From NCBI GenBank assembly GCA_018334795.1, contig JAGXLH010000002.1, positions 1-31,906 of the forward strand: 31,906 bases of DNA. Reading direction: 5' to 3'. The position numbers were made by a program, and so were the translations under genes. The notes beneath the pieces were generated by a model. The model was given only the letters and a program-made list of their open reading frames with translations, made no database searches and was not told the origin of the DNA. Origin of the DNA: Thermoplasmatota archaeon (GTDB lineage: Archaea > Thermoplasmatota > E2 > DHVEG-1). Shown one piece after another: positions 15,758 to 24,342 of the stretch (the first letter of the stretch is position 1; each line of letters begins with the position of its first letter).

Positions 15758-15943
15758 GTGTAACTCCCCAATTTATTTGATTATTTTTAGTTATACCGTC
15801 TGTCAACTTAGTATTGACATATTTGGTTTTTTTGTTATGAAACAAAAACAGTAATATTAATGTTTGTAATGAAGGAAAAAAAGTTAGAAGGTTAAATGTA
15901 TCGTTCCATATCCGTCTGTTGAATTACATTTAATCATTAGTTT

Positions 15944-16360
15944 TTATTCTGGCATACGTCGAGTCCAAAGGTCTTCATCCATTTGTTGATATACATGTTC
16001 ATCAGAGTTATCACTAATCGGATCTATTGCTCTGCGATCTCCGAACATAACCGTTCTATTTGTCGGCATTGCCTCATCAGCATAGCGAAGAATGGTTTCT
16101 TTTTTGATCTGCCAGTAATGAGTTCGCCATTCACGACCATCATACAATGTGGTTTCCTCTCGCTCAGTTGTAAGCATTCCTTCTTCTTCCAAAATATAGA
16201 ACAATTGTCTATCTTCGGGATCTAACACGTTATCGATTACCCGGTCATCAAATCCAAAGATATCGAGAACAAAACCTGCATCTCTACGTGCTTCCTCGAT
16301 GTCTATCCCAATACGATTAGCAATTGCTGTTGATAAATTCTCAAGCGTTATAATATTCAT
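15944..16360 (-). CDS. DUF6015-like protein
   Basis: An acidic protein of about 138 residues. The N-terminal half (ENLSTAIANRIGIDIEEARR, VLDIFGFDDRVIDNVLDPED, FYILEEEGMLTTE) looks like a helical winged-helix domain; the second half has EWRTHYWQIKKETILRYADE. It resembles DUF6015, which I associate with Thermoplasmata and relatives; this match is from memory and moderate. A role as a small DNA-binding regulator is possible. I prefer the ATG at 16360, which follows GGAAGAGG; the ATG at 16387 would add nine residues. A TATA box lies near 16428-16437 on this strand. Confidence 0.7.
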   Translation of the reverse strand: MNIITLENLSTAIANRIGIDIEEARRDAGFVLDIFGFDDRVIDNVLDPEDRQLFYILEEEGMLTTEREETTLYDGREWRTHYWQIKKETILRYADEAMPTNRTVMFGDRRAIDPISDNSDEHVYQQMDEDLWTRRMPE

Positions 16361-16506
16361 AGCATAGCCTCTTCCTGCATTTCTCATTTGAATGAATGTT
16401 CAACACATTCCCTGAATAGTAAAACCACATTATACTTGCAAGTTATCCTTTAAATAATTTTCGATTCAAGTGAATTAAATCAAACGAATCAGAACGGAAA
16501 ACGGTA

Positions 16507-16827
16507 GTGAATCCATCAATACCAGAAAAAAATATGATAGACTCATTAAAATCGAGAGTAAACTCAACCTCAGCACACATAACGTTTATAAGAGAATGCA
16601 TCCTATCAACTAATCGTATGAAACCAGGAAAAAACACCGAGGGATTAGCTGAAGGTGAATGGGTTCTTCTTTTCAATAACGAAATAATAGATCATAGTGC
16701 TAACGTTGAGGATATGCTTCTTTTAGCTCAAAAAAAATATCAAAACGAAAAAATTTCAAATGATAGCGTCAAAATTTCAAAGATATTAGCAAAAACAAAC
16801 CCACGAGAAATACTACTAGATAAGTAA
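16507..16827 (+). CDS. DUF5678-like protein
   Basis: A 106-residue protein beginning at GTG, or possibly at the ATG at 16534. The core LAEGEWVLLFNNEIIDHSAN followed by VEDMLLLAQKKY matches the short DUF5678 pattern, in which a 'keep-going W-V' strand pair precedes a helix and a terminal strand. Family knowledge: DUF5678 proteins are small, of unknown role, and in many genomes lie beside genes for retropepsin-like aspartic proteases. Such a gene follows here at 17285, separated by about 450 bp of decayed sequence. No strong ribosome site is visible. Confidence 0.6.
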   Translation: MNPSIPEKNMIDSLKSRVNSTSAHITFIRECILSTNRMKPGKNTEGLAEGEWVLLFNNEIIDHSANVEDMLLLAQKKYQNEKISNDSVKISKILAKTNPREILLDK

Positions 16828-17225
16828 CATGAGAAACAGTTAAAAAAATTGGTACGTATACCATCACAACAACTTTTCTTAGACATATCAGCAATTAATC
16901 GTAATATGACAGTGGCTATTGAAAACCTCAATCATATATCTCCATAAAAAATGAAAAACCGTTCATATGAAGAAACAGTTTACAAACAATAAAAAGAACC
17001 ATAGGGTAAATCAATCGCAGAAATAGTCAATTGCACGATGAAAAAATAACCAAGATCAAACAAATGATAACATAAACAATTACACCAAAGAGTACCTAGA
17101 ACCTGATCTGCATGATTTTATCAAAAATCTAGCAGAAAAAACAATACCATTTGCAAAAAATCATAGAAAACATTCAAAAACACGATTTGTATTCACAATA
17201 GAAAAAGCAGTATAACATATTGATT
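16828..17225 (+). pseudogene. decayed coding sequence, origin unrecognised
   Basis: No intact gene fills this stretch, but fragments that look protein-like persist. The frame at 16828-16945 encodes a 38-residue piece containing LVRIPSQQLFLDISAINRNM with no start codon. A second fragment ending at 17214 contains YTKEYLEPDLHDFIKNLAEK and later HSKTRFVFTIEKAV, also without a start. Between them stops occur in all forward frames. The base composition is unusually A-rich on the plus strand. The simplest reading is a broken gene between the DUF5678-like and retropepsin genes. I cannot name its family, and part may be ordinary spacer. Confidence 0.35.
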
Positions 17226-17236
17226 AGTTTAATATA

Positions 17237-17246
17237 CTTTATAAGT
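17237..17246 (+). promoter_or_regulatory. TATA box of the retropepsin gene
   Basis: CTTTATAAGT, close to the archaeal consensus, lies 39-48 bp before the ATG at 17285, predicting a leader of roughly 15-20 bases. Confidence 0.5.
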
Positions 17247-17284
17247 GATTAAAAGATACGATGATGGGAATGGAATAATAAGAT

Positions 17285-17716
17285 ATGAAGGCAATAAAAG
17301 AACTCATTTTTGATTATCAGGATTATCCAATCATACCAGTACGGTTTCGAAATAATGATCGTAAGACACCACTCATTGAATCTTTACTTGATTCAGGAGG
17401 AGATTTCATCGTCATCCCGTTACCTATCGCAACATTTCTTGGTTTAAAACTAGAAAAAGCCTGTGATGTTGACACTGCTGGTGGGACTGCTTCATTGTAC
17501 AAAGCCAAAGTAGACATGGCTATCGGGAAAGAAAAATATCACACACTATATCCTCAAAAGGAAATCCATGTGTCTACCCGCGAGGACATCCCTGTGCTTC
17601 TAGGAAGAAATCCATTGTTTGAAGACTATGAAATCACTTTTAAAAAACATATCAATCAACTCGTTCTTTCACCACTTGCTAGAGAGATTCATTCATCATA
17701 TCCTCCAGGATTCTAA
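17285..17716 (+). CDS. retropepsin-like aspartic protease
   Basis: A 143-residue single-domain protein of the retroviral-protease fold. It has the active-site triad in LLDSGGDFIVIP (Asp36-Ser-Gly), the flap-region strands AGGTASLYKAKVDMAI, and the second signature VLLGRNPLFEDYEITF. With one Asp motif per chain, an active enzyme would be a dimer, as in retroviral protease. Known: such stand-alone prokaryotic proteins are widespread with few known substrates, and they are often paired with DUF5678 genes. No signal peptide, so it is cytosolic. Own promoter at 17237-17246. Confidence 0.85.
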   Translation: MKAIKELIFDYQDYPIIPVRFRNNDRKTPLIESLLDSGGDFIVIPLPIATFLGLKLEKACDVDTAGGTASLYKAKVDMAIGKEKYHTLYPQKEIHVSTREDIPVLLGRNPLFEDYEITFKKHINQLVLSPLAREIHSSYPPGF

Positions 17717-17782
17717 CATTACAAAAAAAAGAAGGAAAATACCATTGTTCAAACAGGAGGAAAAATGTCCACACCCCACAAC

Positions 17783-17791
17783 GTATAAATA
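17783..17791 (+). promoter_or_regulatory. candidate promoter of the tRNA-Lys / RNA polymerase operon
   Basis: GTATAAATA fits the archaeal TATA consensus and would start transcription near 17813, about 90 bases before the tRNA. A second AT tract (AAATATATTTAG, 17843-17854) could start closer to it. No TATA box is seen in the 52 bp between tRNA and rpoH. Confidence 0.45.
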
Positions 17792-17904
17792 CGGGAATCA
17801 GTATACCGGGTAGGCTATTCAATAATAATGAGGAAGAGCTTGAAATATATTTAGTTATTTAATCATGGAAATTCTCAGAAGAAACAAATATTTAGCATAC
17901 CATT

Positions 17905-17978
17905 GGGCCTGTAGCTCAGCTAGGCAGAGCATCTGGCTTTTAACCAGGTGGCCAAGGGTTCGAATCCCTTCAGGCCCG
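17905..17978 (+). tRNA. tRNA-Lys (anticodon UUU)
   Basis: All four helices fold. The acceptor arm GGGCCTG pairs with CAGGCCC; the D stem is GCTC/GAGC; the anticodon stem TCTGG/CCAGG (one T-G pair) encloses CTTTTAA with anticodon TTT at 17939-17941; the T arm is AAGGG-TTCGAAT-CCCTT. The discriminator is G at 17978, and CCA is not encoded. There is no intron. It sits 52 bp upstream of rpoH on the same strand, with no obvious promoter or terminator between. Confidence 0.97.
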
Positions 17979-18030
17979 TTCATCCATCAAAAAAATCCCA
18001 TCGAATACCCTCAGGAGGATTCCTTACCAT

Positions 18031-18297
18031 ATGGCAAAAAAGAAAAAGATTGAACCTCTTAAAAATATAACTAGACATGAGCTGGTTCCGGATCATGTCA
18101 TTTTAACAGATAAGGAAAAACAGCAGCTTTTAACTGAATATCATATTGAACCAAGCCAACTCCCTAAAATGTTAACTACTGACCCTGTAGCACTGTCTAT
18201 TGGTGCAGAATCAGGAGAAATCGTTAAAATTACTCGTGAGAGTTATACTGCCAAAGAATCAACGGCTTATCGTTTAGTAGTTGAAGATAATAAATGA
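18031..18297 (+). CDS. rpoH: RNA polymerase subunit H (Rpo5)
   Basis: The 88-residue archaeal homologue of the C-terminal domain of eukaryotic RPB5, which binds the jaw of RNA polymerase. The signature HELVPDHVILTDKEKQQLL is followed by QLPKMLTTDPVALSIGAESG and a terminal SYTAKESTAYRLVVED. The first residues are a short lysine run (AKKKKIEP). AGGAGG, about ten bases upstream of the ATG, sets the start. It is the first protein gene of the operon; rpoB begins 17 bp later. Confidence 0.97.
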   Translation: MAKKKKIEPLKNITRHELVPDHVILTDKEKQQLLTEYHIEPSQLPKMLTTDPVALSIGAESGEIVKITRESYTAKESTAYRLVVEDNK

Positions 18298-18313
18298 TCA
18301 GGTGTAATAGAAA

Positions 18314-21300
18314 ATGAGAGAACTCGTTGATGCTTTTTATAAAGATAGAAGTATTGTAAATCACCAAATCGCTTCGTACAATGATTTTTTGAATCGTCGG
18401 TTACAAAACATTGTAGATAGTACAGTGATCGGGCAACAGGAAGAAATGGAACGCGGTTATATCTATCCTGAAATCGAAGGATACAAAATCAAATTTGGCC
18501 GTATCCGTGTTGGACGACCCGTGGTGAAAGAAGCAGATGGAACAGAAAGACCACTCATTCCAATGGAAGCGCGCTTACGAGATCTTACCTACGAAGCACC
18601 AATTCATCTTGAATTCATACCAATCAAGGACGAAGTTGAGTATGAACCTGAAGAGGTGAAAGTTGGTGAACTTCCGATTATGACAAAATCTAACGCATGT
18701 AATCTTCAAAAACAAGCATTGGAGGAAGACAAAGACCGTCCCCTTTCCAATGATGATTATTATCATGAATTACAGAATTTACAGGAAGACCCATTAGACC
18801 CCGGAGGATACTTCATTAGTAACGGTACTGAGCGAGTGTTAATCACCGTGGAAGATCTTGCTCCTAACCGAGTGTTAGTAGAAAAAAGCCGACGGTATGG
18901 TCGAAAGATCGAGGTGGCAAAGGTATTTTCTCAACGTGAAGGATATCGAGCATTAACGGTAGTGGAGAAAAAATCTAATGGAATGCTTATGGTTTCTCTT
19001 CCAACAACATATGGTCAGATTCCTTTGATGATTTTACTTCGAGCACTAGGGATGGAAAGCGATGAGGAAATCGTTGATGTGATCAGTGTTGATCCAAAAA
19101 TGGATACGTTTGTTCTTGCTAACATCGAAGAATGTGCTAATGAATATGGTATTACCACACAAGATGAAGCAGTTGCATATCTTGGAAAGAAATTTGCTGG
19201 TGGGCAAGCAAAAGAATACCGGATTAAACGTGTTGAAACGTTAATGGATCGAAACCTACTCCCTCATCTTGGCAATGATCCTGATGATAGGATCACTAAA
19301 GCTATTTTTATGGCTCGTATGGGGATGGCTGTCCTTGAACTTGCTCTTGACAAACGAGAAGAAGATGATAAGGACCATTATGCGAATAAACGATTGAAGC
19401 TTGCTGGAGATTTAATGGAGGATTTATTCCGTGTTTCATTTACGGCATTATGTAAGGATTTAAAATATCAAATCGAACGTATTCATGCGAAAGGAAAAGA
19501 AATCAAGATTAGTTCTTGTCTTCGCTCTGATGTGTTAAGTCAGCGTATTCATCATGCGCTTGCAACTGGTAACTGGGTTGGTGGACGAGCTGGAGTTTCT
19601 CAATTACTTGATCGAACCAGTAATCTTGCAGTACTTAGTCATCTTCGCCGTGTTACTTCTCCGTTAACTAGGTCGCAGCCTCATTTTGAAGCTAGGGATT
19701 TGCATTCTACGCAATGGGGCCGTTTATGTCCTAATGAAACTCCTGAAGGGCCAAATTGTGGTCTGGTAAAAAATCTGGCATTAACCGTTGAGATCAGTGA
19801 AGGATTCCCTGAAGATGAAGTGGAAAGCGTTTTGAAAGATATGGGTATCCATGAAGTTTCTAAAAAAGCGAAAGGATCTCGAGTGTTTTTAAATGGTGAT
19901 CTTATTGGCATGCATCCTGATGGAGCAGAACTCGTTGCTGAAATGCGAAATCGCCGGAGAAAAGGACTTCTTCATAATGAGGTAAATGTTGCGTATTATG
20001 AAGATGAAAATGATGTTATTGTGAATTGTGATTCAGGTCGATTGCGTCGACCACTCGCCGTTGTTGAAAAGGGAAAAGTATTGATCTCGGATTCTATTTT
20101 AAAACGAATGCAAGAAGGAAGTAAAAAATGGATTGATTTTGTCAATGAAGGTCTTGTGGAATATATCGATGCAGAAGAAGAGGAAAACACCTTAATTGCA
20201 CTAGATTCATCACATGTCACTAAGGATCATACACATATGGAACTTGATCCAATGGTGATTTTAGGAATTGGATCTTCTCTTGTCCCGTATCCTGAGCATA
20301 ATTCGTCTCCTCGGATTACGATGGGTGCAGGTATGGGGAAGCAATCACTGGGTTTTGGTTCATCCAATTATCGAATCAGACCAGATACCCGGGAACATTT
20401 AATGCATTATCCACAGGCTCCAATGGTAAAAACCCATGCAACAAAGTATATTGGATTTCAAAAACGTCCCGCTGGGCAAAATTTTGTGGTCGCAGTTGCC
20501 TCATTCAAAGGATACAACATGGAAGATGCATTGATTATGAGCAAAGCAAGCATCGAACGAGGACTTGCTCGAAGTACGTTTTTCAGAACATATAGCAGTG
20601 AAGAAAAACGGTATCCCGGTGGTCAAGAAGATCATTTTGAAATCCCTGACCCAGAATGTCGTGGTGTTCGTAGTGAAGATGCATATGTGAATCTTAGTGA
20701 GGATGGATTAATTTCTCCTGAATGTAATGTAAATGGTGGTGATGTATTAATTGGAAAAACATCTCCCCCACGATTTTTAGAGGAACCAACTGATTTTCTC
20801 ACCCCACAAAAACGAAGGGAGACTTCTGTTACTGTACAACATGGCGAAGGTGGAACTATTGATAAGGTGATGCTTTCTGAATCCGTGAATGGGTCTCGTA
20901 TGGTAAAAATCAAGGTTCGTGAACAACGAATTCCAGAACTTGGAGATAAATTTGCTTCAAAACATGGTCAAAAAGGTATTATTGGCCATATTGTCCCTCA
21001 AGAGGATTTGCCTTTTAATGAATATGGTATGAGTCCTGATTTGATTGCAAATCCACATGGTATTCCTAGTCGTATGACAGTTGGGCACGTGCTTGAGATG
21101 ATTGGTGGTAAAGTTGGGGCACTTGAAGGACGTTTTGTGAATGGTACTGCATTCAGTGGTGAACCTGAAAAAGCGTTACGGGAAGCACTTGTTCAAAATG
21201 GTTTTAAACATCATGGAAAGGAAACGTTGTATGATGGTGCCACAGGACGGCCCATGGAAGCTGATATTTTCGTTGGGTGTATTTATTATCAGAAGTTACA

Positions 21301-21676
21301 TCATATGGTAGCTGGAAAGATTCATGCTCGAAGTCGTGGACCCGTACAAATTCTTACTCGTCAGCCAACTGAAGGTCGTGCTCGTGAAGGAGGTCTTCGG
21401 TTTGGTGAAATGGAACGAGATTGTTTGATTGGTCATGGTGCTTCTATGGTGATTAAAGACCGGTTGCTTGATGAATCTGATTTAACGATTAAATATGTGT
21501 GTAATAACTGTGGACATATCGCGATTAAGGACCGTCATGGACGGTTGCGGTGTCCGGTTTGTGGTGATAAAGCAAATGTGTATCCGCTTGAAATGAGTTA
21601 TGCGTTCAAATTATTACTTGATGAATTGAAATCACTTGGTATTGCACCACGGATGAAACTTGAATCTTTAGTTTAA
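18314..21676 (+). CDS. rpoB: RNA polymerase subunit B (Rpo2), undivided
   Basis: At 1120 residues this is the whole second-largest subunit in one chain, not the split B''/B' form of methanogens and halophiles. The catalytic half contains RLCPNETPEGPNCGLVKNLA, YNMEDALIMSKAS, and the active-site GDKFASKHGQKGIIGHI. The C-terminus has a zinc-binding pair CNNCGH and CPVCGD (about residues 1062-1085) and the anchor EMSYAFKLLLDELKSLGI. No intein or insertion disturbs the expected length. It follows rpoH by 16 bp, with GGTG as ribosome site, and precedes rpoA1 by 19 bp. Confidence 0.98.
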   Translation: MRELVDAFYKDRSIVNHQIASYNDFLNRRLQNIVDSTVIGQQEEMERGYIYPEIEGYKIKFGRIRVGRPVVKEADGTERPLIPMEARLRDLTYEAPIHLEFIPIKDEVEYEPEEVKVGELPIMTKSNACNLQKQALEEDKDRPLSNDDYYHELQNLQEDPLDPGGYFISNGTERVLITVEDLAPNRVLVEKSRRYGRKIEVAKVFSQREGYRALTVVEKKSNGMLMVSLPTTYGQIPLMILLRALGMESDEEIVDVISVDPKMDTFVLANIEECANEYGITTQDEAVAYLGKKFAGGQAKEYRIKRVETLMDRNLLPHLGNDPDDRITKAIFMARMGMAVLELALDKREEDDKDHYANKRLKLAGDLMEDLFRVSFTALCKDLKYQIERIHAKGKEIKISSCLRSDVLSQRIHHALATGNWVGGRAGVSQLLDRTSNLAVLSHLRRVTSPLTRSQPHFEARDLHSTQWGRLCPNETPEGPNCGLVKNLALTVEISEGFPEDEVESVLKDMGIHEVSKKAKGSRVFLNGDLIGMHPDGAELVAEMRNRRRKGLLHNEVNVAYYEDENDVIVNCDSGRLRRPLAVVEKGKVLISDSILKRMQEGSKKWIDFVNEGLVEYIDAEEEENTLIALDSSHVTKDHTHMELDPMVILGIGSSLVPYPEHNSSPRITMGAGMGKQSLGFGSSNYRIRPDTREHLMHYPQAPMVKTHATKYIGFQKRPAGQNFVVAVASFKGYNMEDALIMSKASIERGLARSTFFRTYSSEEKRYPGGQEDHFEIPDPECRGVRSEDAYVNLSEDGLISPECNVNGGDVLIGKTSPPRFLEEPTDFLTPQKRRETSVTVQHGEGGTIDKVMLSESVNGSRMVKIKVREQRIPELGDKFASKHGQKGIIGHIVPQEDLPFNEYGMSPDLIANPHGIPSRMTVGHVLEMIGGKVGALEGRFVNGTAFSGEPEKALREALVQNGFKHHGKETLYDGATGRPMEADIFVGCIYYQKLHHMVAGKIHARSRGPVQILTRQPTEGRAREGGLRFGEMERDCLIGHGASMVIKDRLLDESDLTIKYVCNNCGHIAIKDRHGRLRCPVCGDKANVYPLEMSYAFKLLLDELKSLGIAPRMKLESLV

Positions 21677-21695
21677 ATTTTGGTAGGAGTTATGT

Positions 21696-24338
21696 ATGGA
21701 ACGAGTTAATAGTATCACAAAAAAAATCGGCGAGATCTATTTTTCGTTGTTATCGCCTAATGAATTAAGAAAAATGAGTGCGACAAAGGTGATTACTGCG
21801 GATACGTATGATGATGATGGATTTCCTATTGCAATGGGACTGATGGATCCGCGAATGGGTGTGATTGAACCTGGTCTTCGCTGTAAAACATGTGGTCAAC
21901 GTGTTGGAAAGGATAAATGTCCAGGTCATTTTGGTCATATTGATCTTGCTATGCCCGTGATTCATGTAGGTCACATAAAGATTATTCGAGATTCGTTACG
22001 GTCAACCTGTCGGGACTGCGGTCATTTATTATTAACAAAGAATGAACGTGAGAATTTTATTGAAGAAATCAAGAATTACGATCGTGAAGGACGGCAGAAA
22101 ACGTATTTGTTTAAACAGATCGTAAAAGATGCTCGGAAAGCATCAAAGTGTCCGCATTGTGGTCGTGAAGTTGGAAAAATCGAACTTGATAAACCAACCA
22201 CGCTTCGTGAGAATGGGAAAAAGTTAACCCCATCTGAAGTGCGTGAATGGCTTGAAAAGATTCGTGATGAAGATTTACCATTACTTGATATTAATGTAAA
22301 AGCATCACGGCCTGAGTGGACGGTACTTACCGTTTTACCGGTGCCACCAGTAACAGTTCGTCCATCTGTTACGTTGCAATCAGGGGAACGAAGTGAGGAT
22401 GATCTAACGCATAAACTGGTTGATGTTATTCGTATTAATCAGCGATTACAAGAGAATCGTGATGCAGGTGCTCCACAGTTAATTGTTGAGGATTTATGGG
22501 AGTTATTACAATATCATATAACAACCTATTTGGATAATCAAACTAGTGGTATTCCACCGGCTCGGCATCGATCAGGGCGTCCATTGAAAACACTTGCACA
22601 ACGATTAAAGGGAAAAGAAGGACGGTTTCGCAGTAATCTTTCAGGGAAACGAGTGAATTTTTCAGCGCGAACCGTCATTAGCCCGGATCCAAATTTAAGT
22701 ATTAATGAAATTGGTATCCCTATCAAGGTCGCTGAGGAACTTACTATCCCCGTGCGAGTAACAACGCATAATATTGATTGGTGTAAAGAGATGATCACCC
22801 AGAAATATGATCCCTCTATAACCGCGGAGTATGTTCCGGGTGTTAATTATGTGATTAAAAATATTGGTGGGATTAAACGTCGTATTAAGATTTCTGACCG
22901 GAATGCTGAAATGGTTGCGGATAAACTAGAGGTTGGTTCTATTATTGAACGACAGATGATGGATGGTGATTTAGCGTTGTTCAACCGGCAGCCTTCACTT
23001 CATCGGATGAGTATGATGGCTCATCGTGTTCGTGTGGTTCCTGGGAAAACATTTCGGTTTAATCTTTGTGTATGTCCTCCGTATAACGCGGATTTTGATG
23101 GGGATGAAATGAATCTTCATGTGATTCAAGGTGAAGAAGCAAAAGCTGAAGCTGAGATTCTGATGAAGGTTCAGGAAAATATTTTATCTCCTCGTTTTGG
23201 TGGTGCTATCATTGGTGGTATCCATGATATTATTTCTGGAGTGTTCTTATTAACGAATAAGGAACGAAAAGTACCAATTGAAGTTGCTTCGTATTTACTT
23301 GGATCAGTTCAGTATCATGGCGATATTGATGTTCAAAAAGAAGATGGGAAAAAATATGTGATGGGAAGAGATATTTTTAGTACTATTCTTCCAAAGGATC
23401 TTACCATTCGTTTTAAATCAAAAACGTATGAGAACATTGATAGTGATGAAGCGTACGTGGTCATTAAAAATGGTCGATTATTACAGGGAACAATTGATGA
23501 GAATAGTATTGGTGCGTTTAAAGGTCGTATTCTTGATCGGGTGATTCGGGATCACGGTATGGATGCAGGAAGGGCGTTTATTGATAATGCTACCCGGCTT
23601 GGTATCGCGGTTGCGACTATGTTTGGATTTACTACAAGTATCGAAGATGAAGATATTCCTGATGAAGCGCAACATAAGATCGCTGAAGGACTTGATGATG
23701 CTATGAAGCAAATCCGTAAACTTGTTAAAGCCTTTGAGCAAGGTGAACTTGAATCGCTTCCTGGTCGAAGTATTGAGGAAACCCTTGAAATGGAGATTAT
23801 GCGCGTTACGGGTAAAGCTCGAGATATGGCTGGTGAAATCGCGGGTGAACATCTTGGTCTTGAGAATAGTGCGGTGATTATGGCAAAATCGGGTGCTCGT
23901 GGAAGTATGCTTAATCTTTCGCAGATGTCTGGATTGGTTGGTCAGCAAGCAGTTCGTGGTGAGCGGATCAGCAGAGGATATCAGTATCGAACGCTTCCTC
24001 ATTTTAAGAAAGGGGATCTTGGAGCTTCGGCGAAAGGATTTGTTGGTAGTAGTTATAAGAAAGGATTGACCCCTACTGAGTATTTCTTTCATTCGATGGG
24101 TGGTCGAGAAGGACTTGTGGATACGGCGGTTCGAACATCTCGATCTGGTTATATGCAACGACGGTTGATCAATGCACTTGAGGATGTGAAAGTGGAAAAG
24201 GATGGCACGGTTCGTCAAGCTGGTGGTCAGATCATTCAGTTTATTTATGGTGAGGATGGTATTGATCCTACTCGGAGTCTTAATGGGAAATCAGTTGATG
24301 TTGATCGGATTATAGAAGAAGTATTGGAGGAGGCATAA
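21696..24338 (+). CDS. rpoA1: RNA polymerase subunit A' (Rpo1N)
   Basis: The N-terminal two-thirds of the largest subunit, 880 residues, the usual length. It carries the N-terminal zinc site CKTCGQ with KCPGHFGHI, a second CRDCGH/CPHCGR pair, the clamp-core KEGRFRSNLSGKRVNFSART, and the catalytic NADFDGDEMN with three Asp that hold the magnesium ion (near residue 465). The bridge-helix region near the C-terminus includes FHSMGGREGLVDTAVRT. GGAG upstream of the ATG serves as ribosome site. The last codons overlap the ribosome site of rpoA2. Confidence 0.98.
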   Translation: MERVNSITKKIGEIYFSLLSPNELRKMSATKVITADTYDDDGFPIAMGLMDPRMGVIEPGLRCKTCGQRVGKDKCPGHFGHIDLAMPVIHVGHIKIIRDSLRSTCRDCGHLLLTKNERENFIEEIKNYDREGRQKTYLFKQIVKDARKASKCPHCGREVGKIELDKPTTLRENGKKLTPSEVREWLEKIRDEDLPLLDINVKASRPEWTVLTVLPVPPVTVRPSVTLQSGERSEDDLTHKLVDVIRINQRLQENRDAGAPQLIVEDLWELLQYHITTYLDNQTSGIPPARHRSGRPLKTLAQRLKGKEGRFRSNLSGKRVNFSARTVISPDPNLSINEIGIPIKVAEELTIPVRVTTHNIDWCKEMITQKYDPSITAEYVPGVNYVIKNIGGIKRRIKISDRNAEMVADKLEVGSIIERQMMDGDLALFNRQPSLHRMSMMAHRVRVVPGKTFRFNLCVCPPYNADFDGDEMNLHVIQGEEAKAEAEILMKVQENILSPRFGGAIIGGIHDIISGVFLLTNKERKVPIEVASYLLGSVQYHGDIDVQKEDGKKYVMGRDIFSTILPKDLTIRFKSKTYENIDSDEAYVVIKNGRLLQGTIDENSIGAFKGRILDRVIRDHGMDAGRAFIDNATRLGIAVATMFGFTTSIEDEDIPDEAQHKIAEGLDDAMKQIRKLVKAFEQGELESLPGRSIEETLEMEIMRVTGKARDMAGEIAGEHLGLENSAVIMAKSGARGSMLNLSQMSGLVGQQAVRGERISRGYQYRTLPHFKKGDLGASAKGFVGSSYKKGLTPTEYFFHSMGGREGLVDTAVRTSRSGYMQRRLINALEDVKVEKDGTVRQAGGQIIQFIYGEDGIDPTRSLNGKSVDVDRIIEEVLEEA
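24326..24333 (+). promoter_or_regulatory. rpoA2: ribosome binding site of rpoA2
   Basis: GGAGGAGG lies nine bases before the ATG at 24343, one of the strongest Shine-Dalgarno matches in the window. It shows that translation starts before the lysine-rich tail rather than at the conserved core. Confidence 0.8.
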
Positions 24339-24342
24339 ATCC

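Noticed and set aside
15462..15854. 130-residue plus-strand frame across the metK 5' end
   Set aside because: Antisense to conserved metK coding sequence; no recognisable domain and no start signals.
15758..15943. Possible SAM riboswitch before metK
   Set aside because: No conserved helices or kink-turn-like core could be seen, and these riboswitches are essentially bacterial.
17865..18053. 62-residue plus-strand frame between retropepsin and rpoH
   Set aside because: It runs straight through the tRNA-Lys gene and into the rpoH start; no ribosome site.
23481..24218. 245-residue minus-strand frame inside rpoA1
   Set aside because: Shadow of a confident RNA polymerase subunit; composition (Arg, Ser, Thr, His, Ile) is typical of an antisense reading, with no motifs.
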